A stretch of DNA of 64,000 nt from Desulfosporosinus nitroreducens. GTDB taxonomy: Bacteria; Bacillota; Desulfitobacteriia; Desulfitobacteriales; Desulfitobacteriaceae. The DNA lies in assembly GCF_023897015.1 (NCBI RefSeq), contig NZ_JAMHFY010000007.1:62001-126000 (forward strand). Reading direction: 5' to 3'. Of the stretch, positions 18,031-26,765 are shown piece after piece. Below the pieces are notes generated by a model. The model did not search any database. It saw only the letters and a list, made by a program, of their open reading frames with translations, and was not told the DNA's origin. How positions within the stretch are numbered: position 1 is the stretch's first letter; each line of letters begins with the position of its first letter. Both the position numbers and the translations under genes were made by a program.

Positions 18031-18123
18031 ATGGATCTTTATTGGCTTATTCAAGCTGTTGCCTACTGGTCCCTTGTTTTATTTTTGTTAGTAAAATACG
18101 GAATACCGCAACTTGGTTTTTAA
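18031..18123 (+). CDS. 30-residue membrane miniprotein
   Basis: A short frame MDLYWLIQAVAYW... of 30 codons preceded by a near-perfect AGGAGGTG site at 18019-18026, four bases from the ATG. The product is one hydrophobic helix (AYWSLVLFLLVKYG) with a short polar tail. The stop codon sits in the loop of an intrinsic terminator (18110-18138), so the gene is compact and separately terminated. I do not recognise a family. Strong translation signals plus the terminator argue that it is real; the function is unknown. Single-helix proteins this small often modulate a membrane partner. Confidence 0.65.
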   Translation: MDLYWLIQAVAYWSLVLFLLVKYGIPQLGF

Positions 18124-18138
18124 CCAAGTTGTTTTTTG
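18110..18138 (+). terminator. Terminator overlapping the miniprotein stop codon
   Basis: AACTTGGTT (18110-18118) pairs with AACCAAGTT (18122-18130), followed by GTTTTTTG. A textbook Rho-independent terminator. Confidence 0.85.
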
Positions 18139-18370
18139 TTTAAGTTTTCTGTTTAAGCTGTCATCTTAGAAAAGTCTATTTCAATAGGTCAATTAAGATT
18201 TCTAAGGATAAATAATCTAGAGGTCCGCTAAAGAATCTGATGCAATTCCACGTAATCCGGCAATGTATAACTCACTTTGTTCTTTTCAATGCTTCTTTGA
18301 TAAAAATAGTCTAAATTTATTACATTATTTTGATTTGTACTTATATACAATATAATGTAATTTGTGTTAA

Positions 18371-18408
18371 TATTCAATTAAATGAATCTTAATTCATTTA
18401 ATTGAATA
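18371..18408. promoter_or_regulatory. Perfect AT-rich palindrome upstream of the first CoA-hydrolase gene
   Basis: TATTCAATTAAATGAA (18371-18386) is repeated as its exact reverse complement at 18393-18408 around TCTTAA. It lies 115 bases before the coding start, in a 399-base gap (18124-18522) otherwise without recognisable features. A similarly placed palindrome precedes the paralogue at 26766. It could be an operator or a leader hairpin. Confidence 0.5.
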
Positions 18409-18522
18409 TATTCCTATACATCCTATTTCCTCATATTGGAAGCAAAGTGTCCATAAAATTCTGTCTTGAACGCGCATTATTGTTTGCAACCAATAATTAA
18501 ATGAAATGGCAGGCGATATAAC

Positions 18523-20757
18523 ATGAATCAAAAGCCAGGTACAATTTATGACGACGCAAAAAAGTGTGTTGATCAAGTTATCAATTATGTAGGGAAAGAT
18601 ATTACCTTTTGTATGTCTCTAGCCCTTGGTAAACCCATTATCTTTATGAATGAACTGTACCGACGGGCTAAAGAGGATCCTGAAATAAAGCTAAAAATTA
18701 TTACTGCACTCACGCTTGAAAAACCCAAAGGCCATAGTAATCTGGAAAAACGTTTTTTGGGACCTCTGTCAGACAGGGTTTTTGAAGGTGTTCCTGAATT
18801 TGATTTTATGCTTGATTTCAGAGCTGGAAAGCTATCCAAAAACGTTGAAGTGCTCGAATTCTTCTGCAAAGCTGGCGGATATCTGTCTAGTCCTGAAGCT
18901 CAGCAAAACCATTTAGCTACAAACTACACCCACGCCACTCGTGATGCTATAGCCTTAGGTGCTAACGTCTTCGGCCAGTTAGTCGGTTATCAGGAAATCG
19001 ATGGCAAAACGATGTATTCTATGAGTTGTAACACAGATGTCTGTCTGGAAGCCGTAAAAGTCTTAAAAGAGCTAAGGGCAAAAGGAAAAAAAGTTGCTAT
19101 CATCGGAGAGGCAAACAAGAAAATGCCCTTTATGTATGGAGATGCAGTTGTAGAAGCGGATACATATGACATTATTCTTCAGGGACCACAATACGATTAT
19201 GAACTTTTCTGTCCCCCTAAAGATCCTGTTGCCCTGCCCGATCACATGATCGGCATTAATGTCAGCACTTTGATAAAAGACGGGGGCACTATACAGGTAG
19301 GAATTGGCGCTTTGGGCGATGCTATTGTAGCAGGGCTTATCATGCGTAATGAGCATAACGATTTATATCAGGAGATTTTAGAAAAGGCCGGTATTTTTAA
19401 ACGATACAAAAAACTAATCACCGAATGGGGGGACACAGGAACTTTCGAGAAAGGTCTCTATGGTTCATCTGAGATGTTTGTTGATGCCTTTATGCAAATG
19501 TACAAGAGTAAAATTCTAAAAAGAAAGGTCTTTAACAGCGCACCTCTTATGAAACTCATTAATGAAGGAAAACTCGAACCAGATAACATCCCCGCTGATG
19601 TCATAGATCAACTCATTGAAATGAAAGCAATTCATTCTAAATTAAATGAAGAAGACTTTGTCTTTCTCACTAATTACGGCATCTTGAAAAAGGGTCTTTC
19701 CTATGAATCGGGTGCAATTATCGATGAGGGTACTAAATACTCTGCAGATATGAATGACGAAAGAAATCTTATGGAGATTCGAAAGCTGCTCGGGAAAAAG
19801 TTACTAGGTGGTCAAGTTATCCTCGGTGCCTTCTTTGTTGGCCCGAAAGCCTTCTATCGGGCTCTTAATGATATGAGTGAAGAGGAAAGAAAACTCTTTG
19901 GCATGTCCGGTGTGGAGAAAGTTAACCAGCTTTATGGTGATGAAGAACTGAGAAGCCTGCAACGTAAGGACGCACGTTTTGTCAATACCGGCATGGTGGC
20001 AAGTGTTCTGGGATCCATTGCTTCGGATCAGCTCGAGGATGGTCGAGTTATCAGTGGAATTGGCGGTCAATATAATTTTGTGGCCATGGGGCACGCCCTA
20101 GCAGATGCCAGGGTTATTATGATGGTCAAAAGTACAAAAGGTTCTGGTAAGAGCCTTAAGTCCAACATCGTCTTCAGCTATGGTCATTGCTCTATACCCA
20201 AACATCTAAGGGATATCATTGTTACAGAGTATGGGATTGCCGACGTTCGCAGCAAACCTGAAAAACAGGTTATTGCAGAATTAATCAATGTCGCTGATTC
20301 CCGATTTCAAAACCAACTTTTAGATCGGGCCAAGAAAGCAGGCAAAATACCTCAAGATTATGAAATTCCTCAAGAATACAGAAATAATACACCAGAAAAG
20401 ATTACTGCCTTACTTAAGCCTTATCAGATGCACGGAGTATTCCAGCCATTTCCCTTTGGAACGGATTTGACGGATACTGAAATTGCTCTCGGAGGGGCCC
20501 TTAAGGGCTTGAAAAAGCTCTCAAGTGGCAACCGTCTAAAAATGGCTACAGGGTTGCTGCAAGAATTCTTTAGACCGATCCCAGAATCAACTCATCATTA
20601 TATGGAGAGATTAAATCTCCTCAAGCCTTCTTCAATACAAGAAAGGATCCTGCGAAAACTAGTGGTTTTCGCATTAAGAAACAATACTCTTCTCAAGAAA
20701 CCGAGTCTTAACGAACAGCCTGTTTTAGATCAGGTCAGGGATAAACACTCGCTTTAG
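18523..20757 (+). CDS. Acetyl-CoA hydrolase/transferase family protein, copy 1
   Basis: A 744-residue member of the long subfamily of acetyl-CoA hydrolase/CoA transferases. It begins with the subfamily motif LALGKP...NELYRRA..DP..KLKIITAL and contains DGGTIQVGIGALGDAI, GIGGQYNFVAMG and HLRDIIVTEYGIADVRSKPE, the C-terminal CoA-transferase blocks. Relatives move CoA between carboxylic acids or hydrolyse acetyl-CoA; the acyl substrate is not known. The ATG start fits the paralogue at 26766 (IYDDAKKCVD alignment). The ribosome binding site is only moderate (GGCAGGCGAT). It is a single transcription unit with palindrome upstream and terminator downstream. Confidence 0.88.
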   Translation: MNQKPGTIYDDAKKCVDQVINYVGKDITFCMSLALGKPIIFMNELYRRAKEDPEIKLKIITALTLEKPKGHSNLEKRFLGPLSDRVFEGVPEFDFMLDFRAGKLSKNVEVLEFFCKAGGYLSSPEAQQNHLATNYTHATRDAIALGANVFGQLVGYQEIDGKTMYSMSCNTDVCLEAVKVLKELRAKGKKVAIIGEANKKMPFMYGDAVVEADTYDIILQGPQYDYELFCPPKDPVALPDHMIGINVSTLIKDGGTIQVGIGALGDAIVAGLIMRNEHNDLYQEILEKAGIFKRYKKLITEWGDTGTFEKGLYGSSEMFVDAFMQMYKSKILKRKVFNSAPLMKLINEGKLEPDNIPADVIDQLIEMKAIHSKLNEEDFVFLTNYGILKKGLSYESGAIIDEGTKYSADMNDERNLMEIRKLLGKKLLGGQVILGAFFVGPKAFYRALNDMSEEERKLFGMSGVEKVNQLYGDEELRSLQRKDARFVNTGMVASVLGSIASDQLEDGRVISGIGGQYNFVAMGHALADARVIMMVKSTKGSGKSLKSNIVFSYGHCSIPKHLRDIIVTEYGIADVRSKPEKQVIAELINVADSRFQNQLLDRAKKAGKIPQDYEIPQEYRNNTPEKITALLKPYQMHGVFQPFPFGTDLTDTEIALGGALKGLKKLSSGNRLKMATGLLQEFFRPIPESTHHYMERLNLLKPSSIQERILRKLVVFALRNNTLLKKPSLNEQPVLDQVRDKHSL

Positions 20758-20779
20758 TTTCCACCTAATCTAAAAACAA

Positions 20780-20805
20780 AAGCCCCCAATTCAATTGAGG
20801 GGCTT
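20780..20805 (+). terminator. Terminator after CoA-hydrolase copy 1
   Basis: AAGCCCC (20780-20786) pairs with GGGGCTT (20799-20805), with an inner AATT/AATT pairing, followed by ATTTTC on the plus strand. Confidence 0.7.
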
Positions 20806-20838
20806 ATTTTCATGGCCTGAGCAAGATTCTAACAGGTT

Positions 20839-21489
20839 TTACGACGATGAATTGTTTCCTCTTGTGAAGAATGTCTTTGCTTCCTGAACTCTTTGGTCTA
20901 ATAGTGAACTTTCCATTTTTTTCATAATTTCCGACACTTTTACCTCGTCATCTTTAAAGGTTGCCATAGCTGCTTTATTAACTTCTTTTTCCGTCTCGGC
21001 CAATCGATTCACAAAACCAAGATAGTTATCTTCACTTTGATAATGAACTATAATCATTTGCTCATACTGATCTTCGTTTGTAGCTAATAATGCCAGATAA
21101 TGCTCACAGAGCAGTTTTATTTCCTCAATTTGGTGATGATAGATTTGTTTAACTAATCGTTCGGCTTTAGGATCCTTTTGCACAGTTTTTTCCACCATTA
21201 CCAAAGCTTCCTCACGGGAAATTTCATTCTTGTATAGTTTACAAGCTGTATTTAAGGCAATTTCCTTGGTGTATAGATAGCCTGCTCTAAAACCTTTTGT
21301 TGATTCTTTATATCTGCGATGACGTTGCATATATGGGACAAAAACTATCGGGAAAAGAATCATCCAAGCAGATAGCTCCGGCTTTTCCAGAACACTGGCC
21401 GTAATTATTTGTGCTGTCCTAGTTTCATAAGCTAAAATGCTCTTATGATTTTCATCTATGATCACTTGTTCCTGATTAGTCATTTTCAT
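20839..21489 (-). CDS. Uncharacterised 216-residue protein
   Basis: I do not recognise a family. It has one hydrophobic stretch (WMILFPIVFVPYM, about residues 42-54) flanked by basic residues, then a long helical, charged C-terminal half rich in Glu and Lys, including DPKAERLVKQIYHHQIEEIK. It looks like a membrane-anchored or peripheral helical protein. It is the last of three minus-strand genes following the YeiH-like exporter and a 94-residue protein, and may be an accessory of that exporter (inference from order only). A hairpin at 21502-21535 separates it from the preceding gene. Confidence 0.7.
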   Translation of the reverse strand: MKMTNQEQVIIDENHKSILAYETRTAQIITASVLEKPELSAWMILFPIVFVPYMQRHRRYKESTKGFRAGYLYTKEIALNTACKLYKNEISREEALVMVEKTVQKDPKAERLVKQIYHHQIEEIKLLCEHYLALLATNEDQYEQMIIVHYQSEDNYLGFVNRLAETEKEVNKAAMATFKDDEVKVSEIMKKMESSLLDQRVQEAKTFFTRGNNSSS

Positions 21490-21501
21490 CCCCTCTTCGA
21501 T

Positions 21502-21535
21502 AAAGAACTCTCCCAGAATCCCAGGAGAGCTCTTT
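21502..21535 (-). terminator. Hairpin between the 94- and 216-residue genes
   Basis: AAAGAACTCTCC (21502-21513) pairs with GGAGAGCTCTTT (21524-21535), one mismatch. Within the presumed operon it would act as an attenuator or RNA-processing site rather than a full stop. Confidence 0.5.
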
Positions 21536-21553
21536 ATTATAAAATTGTAAGCT

Positions 21554-21838
21554 TTACTGACCCTCTTCTTCCATTCCAGGCGAATACTGCAGACTATGTG
21601 TAACTCGCGGTTCTATATCTCTGATTTGTTCCACAAAGATATAAAACCATGCACCTGCTTCAATTTTTTCGTCGATGATTAATTGATGTTCCTCAGAAAA
21701 GCCAGCCGCTTTTGACAAAAAGGGTAACCCCATCGTCACAAATAAATACAATAGTACTAAACTCAAGGCCAGTGACAGTGACTTGCTAGGCTTGAATCTA
21801 TTTCTCGGTATTGTTAAGAACTCTCTCAATACATACAT
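21554..21838 (-). CDS. Small single-pass membrane protein of unknown function
   Basis: 94 residues: a basic N-terminus (IPRNRFKPSKS), one hydrophobic helix (LALSLVLLYLFVTMGLPFL) and an acidic C-terminal half that probably lies outside the cell. No family recognised. It begins 30 bases after the YeiH-like exporter gene on the same strand and is likely co-transcribed, suggesting an accessory role. Confidence 0.6.
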   Translation of the reverse strand: MYVLREFLTIPRNRFKPSKSLSLALSLVLLYLFVTMGLPFLSKAAGFSEEHQLIIDEKIEAGAWFYIFVEQIRDIEPRVTHSLQYSPGMEEEGQ

Positions 21839-21868
21839 TTTAAACCTCCAGCATACGATCTATGCTCG

Positions 21869-23608
21869 TTACTGCATCAATTTTTCCGTAATTTGAGGGA
21901 AAACTTTCATGAACATAATATACGCCATCGTAAAGGTCAACGCAATATTAAAGGACTGACCGCATACATAAAGTATTGCCGGTTTTCCACCTTTAAAATA
22001 CTTGCCTAGTTCACGGAAATTTGTCGATAAACCAATACTAGCAAACGCTAAAGCAAAGAACCACTTCTGAAGACTACCCAAAAAGCTGCTGGTACCATTA
22101 TCAATAAGCACTTTTGAGCTGTCTGAACCCATTCCTGCATAAATGAGAGTGAAAACTATGGACGCTCCAAGGAAACCAAGGACAAACTTAGGAAACCGAT
22201 TCCAAATCTCACGCATTGCACTTGAGACTTTCAAATCTGCTTTGGATTTGTCAACATCAACCTTTAATGCCCAATAGGCAGCAATACAAAAAGCCATTAA
22301 ACCGATCATAATATTTTGGATCATTTTAATAGTCGCAGCCACGTCTCTGGCGACAGGTCCAAGGATTTCACCGGCTGCCACAACTGCTCCGGTGGAGTCA
22401 ACCGTTCCGCCGATCCAAGCACCGCCAAGCACCGGGTTCAGACCTAGTGCCTTAATCATCAATGGCATTACAACCATCATTATGGCTGTAAACGTAATAG
22501 AGATACCAACTGCAAGAGTAAGTTCTTCCTTTTTCGCCCTACAAGCGGCAGCGGCTGAAATAGCAGCTGAAACACCACTTACAGACATATCTGCGGAAAT
22601 AACCATGTTTAAAGTGGGCGATTCGATTTTAAGAATTTTTTGTCCGAACCAGAAGGTAGTGATTAAAACAACTGGGGTTACTATCCAAGTTACAAACACT
22701 CCAGGGATACCGATAATCATCATTTTATTGATCAAGATGGTTGCTCCAAGGAGTACCAAGCCTGTTTTTATATAGTATTCAGTTTGCACAGCCGGCATAA
22801 TCCACTTTGGTGTACCGATGGTGTTACTTACTAAAAAACCAAGGATAATAGCCCACATTACGTATTCCAGTCCCCAAGCCTTAGCAAATTCGTGACCGCC
22901 TAAGAAGAAGGACAGAGCCGCAACGATAAATACAACAGGGAAAGCAACTAAGAATTTTTTCGCTGATTCTCCCATAAAATGTTTTCCTATGCCAAATAAG
23001 AGAGCCAAAACAATCATTAATGGAATCATAGTAGTAAAATGATTATAAGGTTTCGTTTCTGCCGCAGACTTAGCTTTTGCTGCGTCTGCTTTGGCCTTTT
23101 GCCATGCAGCAATTTTCGTTTTTGCTTCTTTGTTTAACTCTGTATCCTGAAAACTTGCCTCCGAGGCTGCTTTTTCTGCTAGAACCGCTGCAGCCTTCGC
23201 CTCGGTTGTCGCTACTTTTGCCTTTTCATATTTTTCCGCAGATGCTGCACTTTTTGCTTTTGCATCACTCTCACTTAGGAAAAATGATTTCATCGGATTA
23301 TCGCTCCATGATCCCGGGACAGTAAAATATTTAGATACTGATTTAGCCAGAGGAGCACTGGTTCCCTTTAAACCAGCTTTTGCATCATTTGCCTCAAGCC
23401 AGGCGATAGTTTTAAATGGTGCTTTTTCCGCTTCAGCCTGCATCGTAGCATTGCTATCCGCAATTATTTTATCCATATTTGCGGGGGGATTAGCGAAAAA
23501 CAGGAACATACTTAAGATAAGAATAATAGCTCCAAGCCAAATTGCCCAGTAATCTTCAAACTTCAATAAGAAAGAATATTTACTTTTAGGGTTCGTAGGA
23601 TTAGACAT
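21869..23608 (-). CDS. YeiH-family putative sulfate exporter with an N-terminal Ala-rich insertion
   Basis: A 579-residue polytopic membrane protein. The C-terminal ~380 residues are the YeiH/UPF0324 transporter (putative sulfate exporter) with motifs SADMSVSGVSAAISAAAACR, GGAWIGGTVDSTGAVVAAGE and KWFFALAFASIGL. Before it, after a first helix (YWAIWLGAIILILSMFLFF), comes about 140 residues of Ala/Lys/Glu-rich, coiled-coil-like sequence that ordinary YeiH proteins of about 340 residues, such as the one at 49400, lack. Transport of sulfate, sulfite or a sulfonate is a family-level inference. ATG has a GGGAGGT site. First gene of a three-gene unit downstream of the palindromes at 23937-23984. 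Confidence 0.85.
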   Translation of the reverse strand: MSNPTNPKSKYSFLLKFEDYWAIWLGAIILILSMFLFFANPPANMDKIIADSNATMQAEAEKAPFKTIAWLEANDAKAGLKGTSAPLAKSVSKYFTVPGSWSDNPMKSFFLSESDAKAKSAASAEKYEKAKVATTEAKAAAVLAEKAASEASFQDTELNKEAKTKIAAWQKAKADAAKAKSAAETKPYNHFTTMIPLMIVLALLFGIGKHFMGESAKKFLVAFPVVFIVAALSFFLGGHEFAKAWGLEYVMWAIILGFLVSNTIGTPKWIMPAVQTEYYIKTGLVLLGATILINKMMIIGIPGVFVTWIVTPVVLITTFWFGQKILKIESPTLNMVISADMSVSGVSAAISAAAACRAKKEELTLAVGISITFTAIMMVVMPLMIKALGLNPVLGGAWIGGTVDSTGAVVAAGEILGPVARDVAATIKMIQNIMIGLMAFCIAAYWALKVDVDKSKADLKVSSAMREIWNRFPKFVLGFLGASIVFTLIYAGMGSDSSKVLIDNGTSSFLGSLQKWFFALAFASIGLSTNFRELGKYFKGGKPAILYVCGQSFNIALTFTMAYIMFMKVFPQITEKLMQ

Positions 23609-23936
23609 TTTTTACCTCCCAAAATTTAGATTTTTACTCTTTTTTAGATCTTCTGAATTTTTCTAGATAGTTAAACCACACCTCCTTCTTCATGCACAGT
23701 CTCCAATATTGATTGTTATCTCTTTCACATATTCTTAATGCAAGTTCTATACCAATTTTACATAGTAAGGATTAGTTATTTCTATAGTTGTTCTTGAAAC
23801 TATCTTCTAAACATAAAATGGAACATAATCCATTTATTATACAAAAAAGAGTAAGTTTAAAATTATATTTATGTTCCTTCAGCACAGATTATTCTATATC
23901 AATTATTTTGAACATTCTTGTTTTTAATGACTTTAT

Positions 23937-23984
23937 CCGTGACATAATGTCACCGTGACATTATGTCGTGACATTATGTCACGG
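23937..23984. promoter_or_regulatory. Nested triple palindrome, probable operator
   Basis: Within the 544-base divergent gap 23609-24152, GTGACATAATGTCAC occurs as a perfect palindrome, followed by CGTGACATTATGTC and GTGACATTATGTCACGG. The outer 17 bases (23937-23953 and 23968-23984) are exact reverse complements. Half-sites TGACA/TGTCA recall CRP/FNR-superfamily operators, but three contiguous copies also allow a cruciform. It may control the exporter (start 23608), the sulfatase (start 24153) or both. Confidence 0.65.
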
Positions 23985-24152
23985 TTTTGTCAACGAATGC
24001 TTCTATTTTCGTACGCTGACGCCAAGTTAAGCTATCGTAATCTTAACAATTTCTTAACAATCTAACCATCTATTAAACTCATTAGCTTGTTATACTATAT
24101 ATAGTTGTACTTCTCAGGAAATGGAAGATAAAATTTATCAATAGGGGGGCAC

Positions 24153-26264
24153 ATGTTTCTTCCAAAGATTTCGAGTAATGTTACTAACTTCAAATTTTAT
24201 AACGGATTACTTAATCTCAGCTTAATTACTTGTCTGCCCTTGTTTATGCTATTTTCCTTAGAGACCGTATATAGAGGTGGTATTTCAAGTACACTTTCTT
24301 GGATTGCACAATACTCAAAACAGTTCTTACTTAGCTATGTCTTAATGTTTGGAGTTATTAACTTTTTTTATGTCTTTAAACGGAAAATCTATATCTCTAT
24401 GGGAGTCTTATTTCTATCTTTTTTCTCCCTCATAGGCCTTATAAGCAGACAAAAATTAATTTGGAGGGGTGAGCCCCTTCTTCCCTGGGACCTCATCCTG
24501 GGCAAAGATGCCCTGATTATAGCTAAAGAGTTTAGTGGTACTCCTGAACTCATTCCACTTCTATACATAAGTGTTATCACAATCTCTCTTTTGCTTTCAG
24601 TTCAAGTGATACCTAAAGAAGTTTTCAATTGGAGGGGAAAATTAGCTCCTTTTGCGATATCCTTAGCCTTACTTATTTCCTTTTATTCAGGAGTCATATC
24701 CTTGGAGAAAACCTTTTCGCTTCAGCAGATTAACTGGAGCCAAAAACTAAACTACGAGGAAAATGGCATGTTGCTCGGCTTCATCCTCAATACAACCTAT
24801 CTATCGGTTGATAAACCAGACAATTACGAACAGGAACTAGTGAAAGAGATTATTAGTAATACAACGCCATCTTATATTGTCGATCCTAACTTTAAGCCAA
24901 ACATTATTTTCGTGATGAGTGAAGCCTTTTGGGATCCTACTCTTTTGAAGGAAGTCTCATTTAGCGAAGACCCCATTCCCTACTTTCGTTCTTTGCAAAA
25001 GGATCAAACCAGCGGAGTGATGCTTTCTCCAGTGTATGGAGGAGGCACAGCTAACACCGAATTTGAAGTATTAACGGGATTATCAACTCAATTTCTTCCA
25101 AAAGGCGTAGTTCCTTATGTTGAATATCTCCGTAAACCTATAGACGCTTTACCTGCCGTTTTAAAGAAACAAGGGTATGAGACGACAGCTATTCACACCT
25201 ATGATAACTGGTTTTATGGTCGAAACAATGTTTATAAGAACTTAGCATTTGATAAGTTTATTAGCAAAGAATTCTTTGATCAGCCGGAATACAATGGCCC
25301 ATATATCCGTGACACTGAGCTTTCTCAGAGAATTCTCTCAGAAATGAAGAAAACGGAAAAGCCAGATTTTGTTTATGCTGTTTCTATGCAGGCTCATGGG
25401 CCTTACTCTGCCGAAGAAACCCCAGAAAACTCGGTTAAAGTAAGCGGAGATATAAGTCCATCGTCAAGAGCAATTTTAGAAAACTATACTCAGATTATTT
25501 CCGATGTTGATCAATCCCTTAAGCTATTAATTGAAGGGTTAGAGCAGTTGAGCGAACCCTCAATCGCAGTTTTTTTCGGGGATCATTTACCTATGCTTGG
25601 GACAAACTTTGACGTTTATCAAGAAGCAAATTTCTTTCAAGATGAACTCAATTACCAAGATTACTTAAATATGTACAGTGTCCCCTTTGTCGTCTGGGAT
25701 AACTTTTCAAACGACAAGGAGGAACTTCGTATATCCTCAAACTTTCTAAGTTCATATATCCTCGAACGTGCCAAGAAACCAGGAAGTCCGACGACAGACT
25801 TCCTGCACTCCCTTATTCAAAACGGTTCCAGTGTCGTAATCAGTGAGCATCATTTGCAGAGAGAGGATATTTCTCAAAAGGAAATTAGTCAGTACCAGTT
25901 GCTTCAATATGATATTCTCTTTGGCAACGAGTACGCTTACCTCATAAAACCGGATCACAAACCTCAAGTGAACAGTGATTATATTGTAGGGGACGGGCGG
26001 GCGCTCATTGTCAATGCCTCCCCTCCTAATACGTCAGTTATTGAGATAACGGGGGAAAACTTCTTATTTGACCACAAAGTCTATATAAACGGACAACTCG
26101 TTCAAACCGATTTTGAAAATCCCACCTATATAACAGCCAGTCTTCCTAAGCGCTTGAATAATAAATCTGGAGCTCTAGATATTCAGATTAAGTTGACGGA
26201 CAGTATGGGAAATGTCATCTCAGAATCCAATACCTTTAAGCTTGACAGCTTTAGTAATATTTGA
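24153..26264 (+). CDS. LTA synthase-family sulfatase with C-terminal TIG-like domain
   Basis: A 703-residue membrane enzyme. About five N-terminal helices (residues 20-190) precede an extracellular alkaline-phosphatase/sulfatase fold: NIIFVMSEAFWDPT with the nucleophile region, GGGTANTEFEVLTGLS, AIHTYDNWFYGRNNVY and AVFFGDHLPMLG. LtaS relatives transfer glycerol phosphate from phosphatidylglycerol onto wall polymers or lipids. The last ~95 residues (VNASPPNTSVIEITGENFLF...VYINGQ) look like an IPT/TIG immunoglobulin-type domain, uncommon in LtaS. ATG has a strong AGGGGGG site. It stands alone, closed by a terminator; its exact polymer is not known. Confidence 0.9.
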   Translation: MFLPKISSNVTNFKFYNGLLNLSLITCLPLFMLFSLETVYRGGISSTLSWIAQYSKQFLLSYVLMFGVINFFYVFKRKIYISMGVLFLSFFSLIGLISRQKLIWRGEPLLPWDLILGKDALIIAKEFSGTPELIPLLYISVITISLLLSVQVIPKEVFNWRGKLAPFAISLALLISFYSGVISLEKTFSLQQINWSQKLNYEENGMLLGFILNTTYLSVDKPDNYEQELVKEIISNTTPSYIVDPNFKPNIIFVMSEAFWDPTLLKEVSFSEDPIPYFRSLQKDQTSGVMLSPVYGGGTANTEFEVLTGLSTQFLPKGVVPYVEYLRKPIDALPAVLKKQGYETTAIHTYDNWFYGRNNVYKNLAFDKFISKEFFDQPEYNGPYIRDTELSQRILSEMKKTEKPDFVYAVSMQAHGPYSAEETPENSVKVSGDISPSSRAILENYTQIISDVDQSLKLLIEGLEQLSEPSIAVFFGDHLPMLGTNFDVYQEANFFQDELNYQDYLNMYSVPFVVWDNFSNDKEELRISSNFLSSYILERAKKPGSPTTDFLHSLIQNGSSVVISEHHLQREDISQKEISQYQLLQYDILFGNEYAYLIKPDHKPQVNSDYIVGDGRALIVNASPPNTSVIEITGENFLFDHKVYINGQLVQTDFENPTYITASLPKRLNNKSGALDIQIKLTDSMGNVISESNTFKLDSFSNI

Positions 26265-26291
26265 TCTGACACAAGGCTTTTAACCTTTTTG

Positions 26292-26344
26292 ATGAAGCAA
26301 CTCCCTCAGAGGCGAATTGGATATTTCTGAGGGAGTTGCTTCAT
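26292..26344 (+). terminator. Terminator after the LtaS-like gene
   Basis: ATGAAGCAACTCCCTCAGA (26292-26310) pairs perfectly with its reverse complement at 26326-26344. A 19-pair stem. Confidence 0.85.
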
Positions 26345-26538
26345 TCACAAAAACACTTTCTTTTTTTACGTCATTCTTATACTCATAATTTTCATAATAT
26401 TTGGTTTAATCATGATTTTGTTTCTCTCCGTCTATCAATAATAGCTTTTTATTATTCAACAAATTAAGTAATAGGAATAATATAAATTTATAAACAATTT
26501 AGAATAATCCTATTACATTCTATAGGGAAATATGATAA

Positions 26539-26572
26539 AATTTACCTGAATGAATTATCATTCAGGTAAATT
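26539..26572. promoter_or_regulatory. Perfect palindrome upstream of CoA-hydrolase copy 2
   Basis: AATTTACCTGAATGA (26539-26553) and TCATTCAGGTAAATT (26558-26572) are perfect arms around ATTA. It lies 194 bases upstream of the start codon in a 501-base gap (26265-26765) with no other gene. Its position mirrors the palindrome before copy 1, but the sequences share only a TGAA/TTCA core. Confidence 0.5.
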
Positions 26573-26765
26573 ATTTAATTTTTTGTTAATTATTTACGGA
26601 TGGGCTTATTAAAGTAGCAATTATTTGGATGTGGATTGGAGGACAGTTAGCTGAAGTTAGATTAAGAGTATTATTTACAACAATGTGGCTCATCGAGTAA
26701 ATAACAATCGGTCTAAAGATGCTCTCATTTTCTGTAATTTGTTGAAATGGTGGGTGACTATTCAA

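Noticed and set aside
26685-26765. A GTG start adding 27 residues to CoA-hydrolase copy 2
   Set aside because: The added residues have no counterpart in copy 1, and the internal ATG at 26766 has a suitable GGTGGGTGA site.
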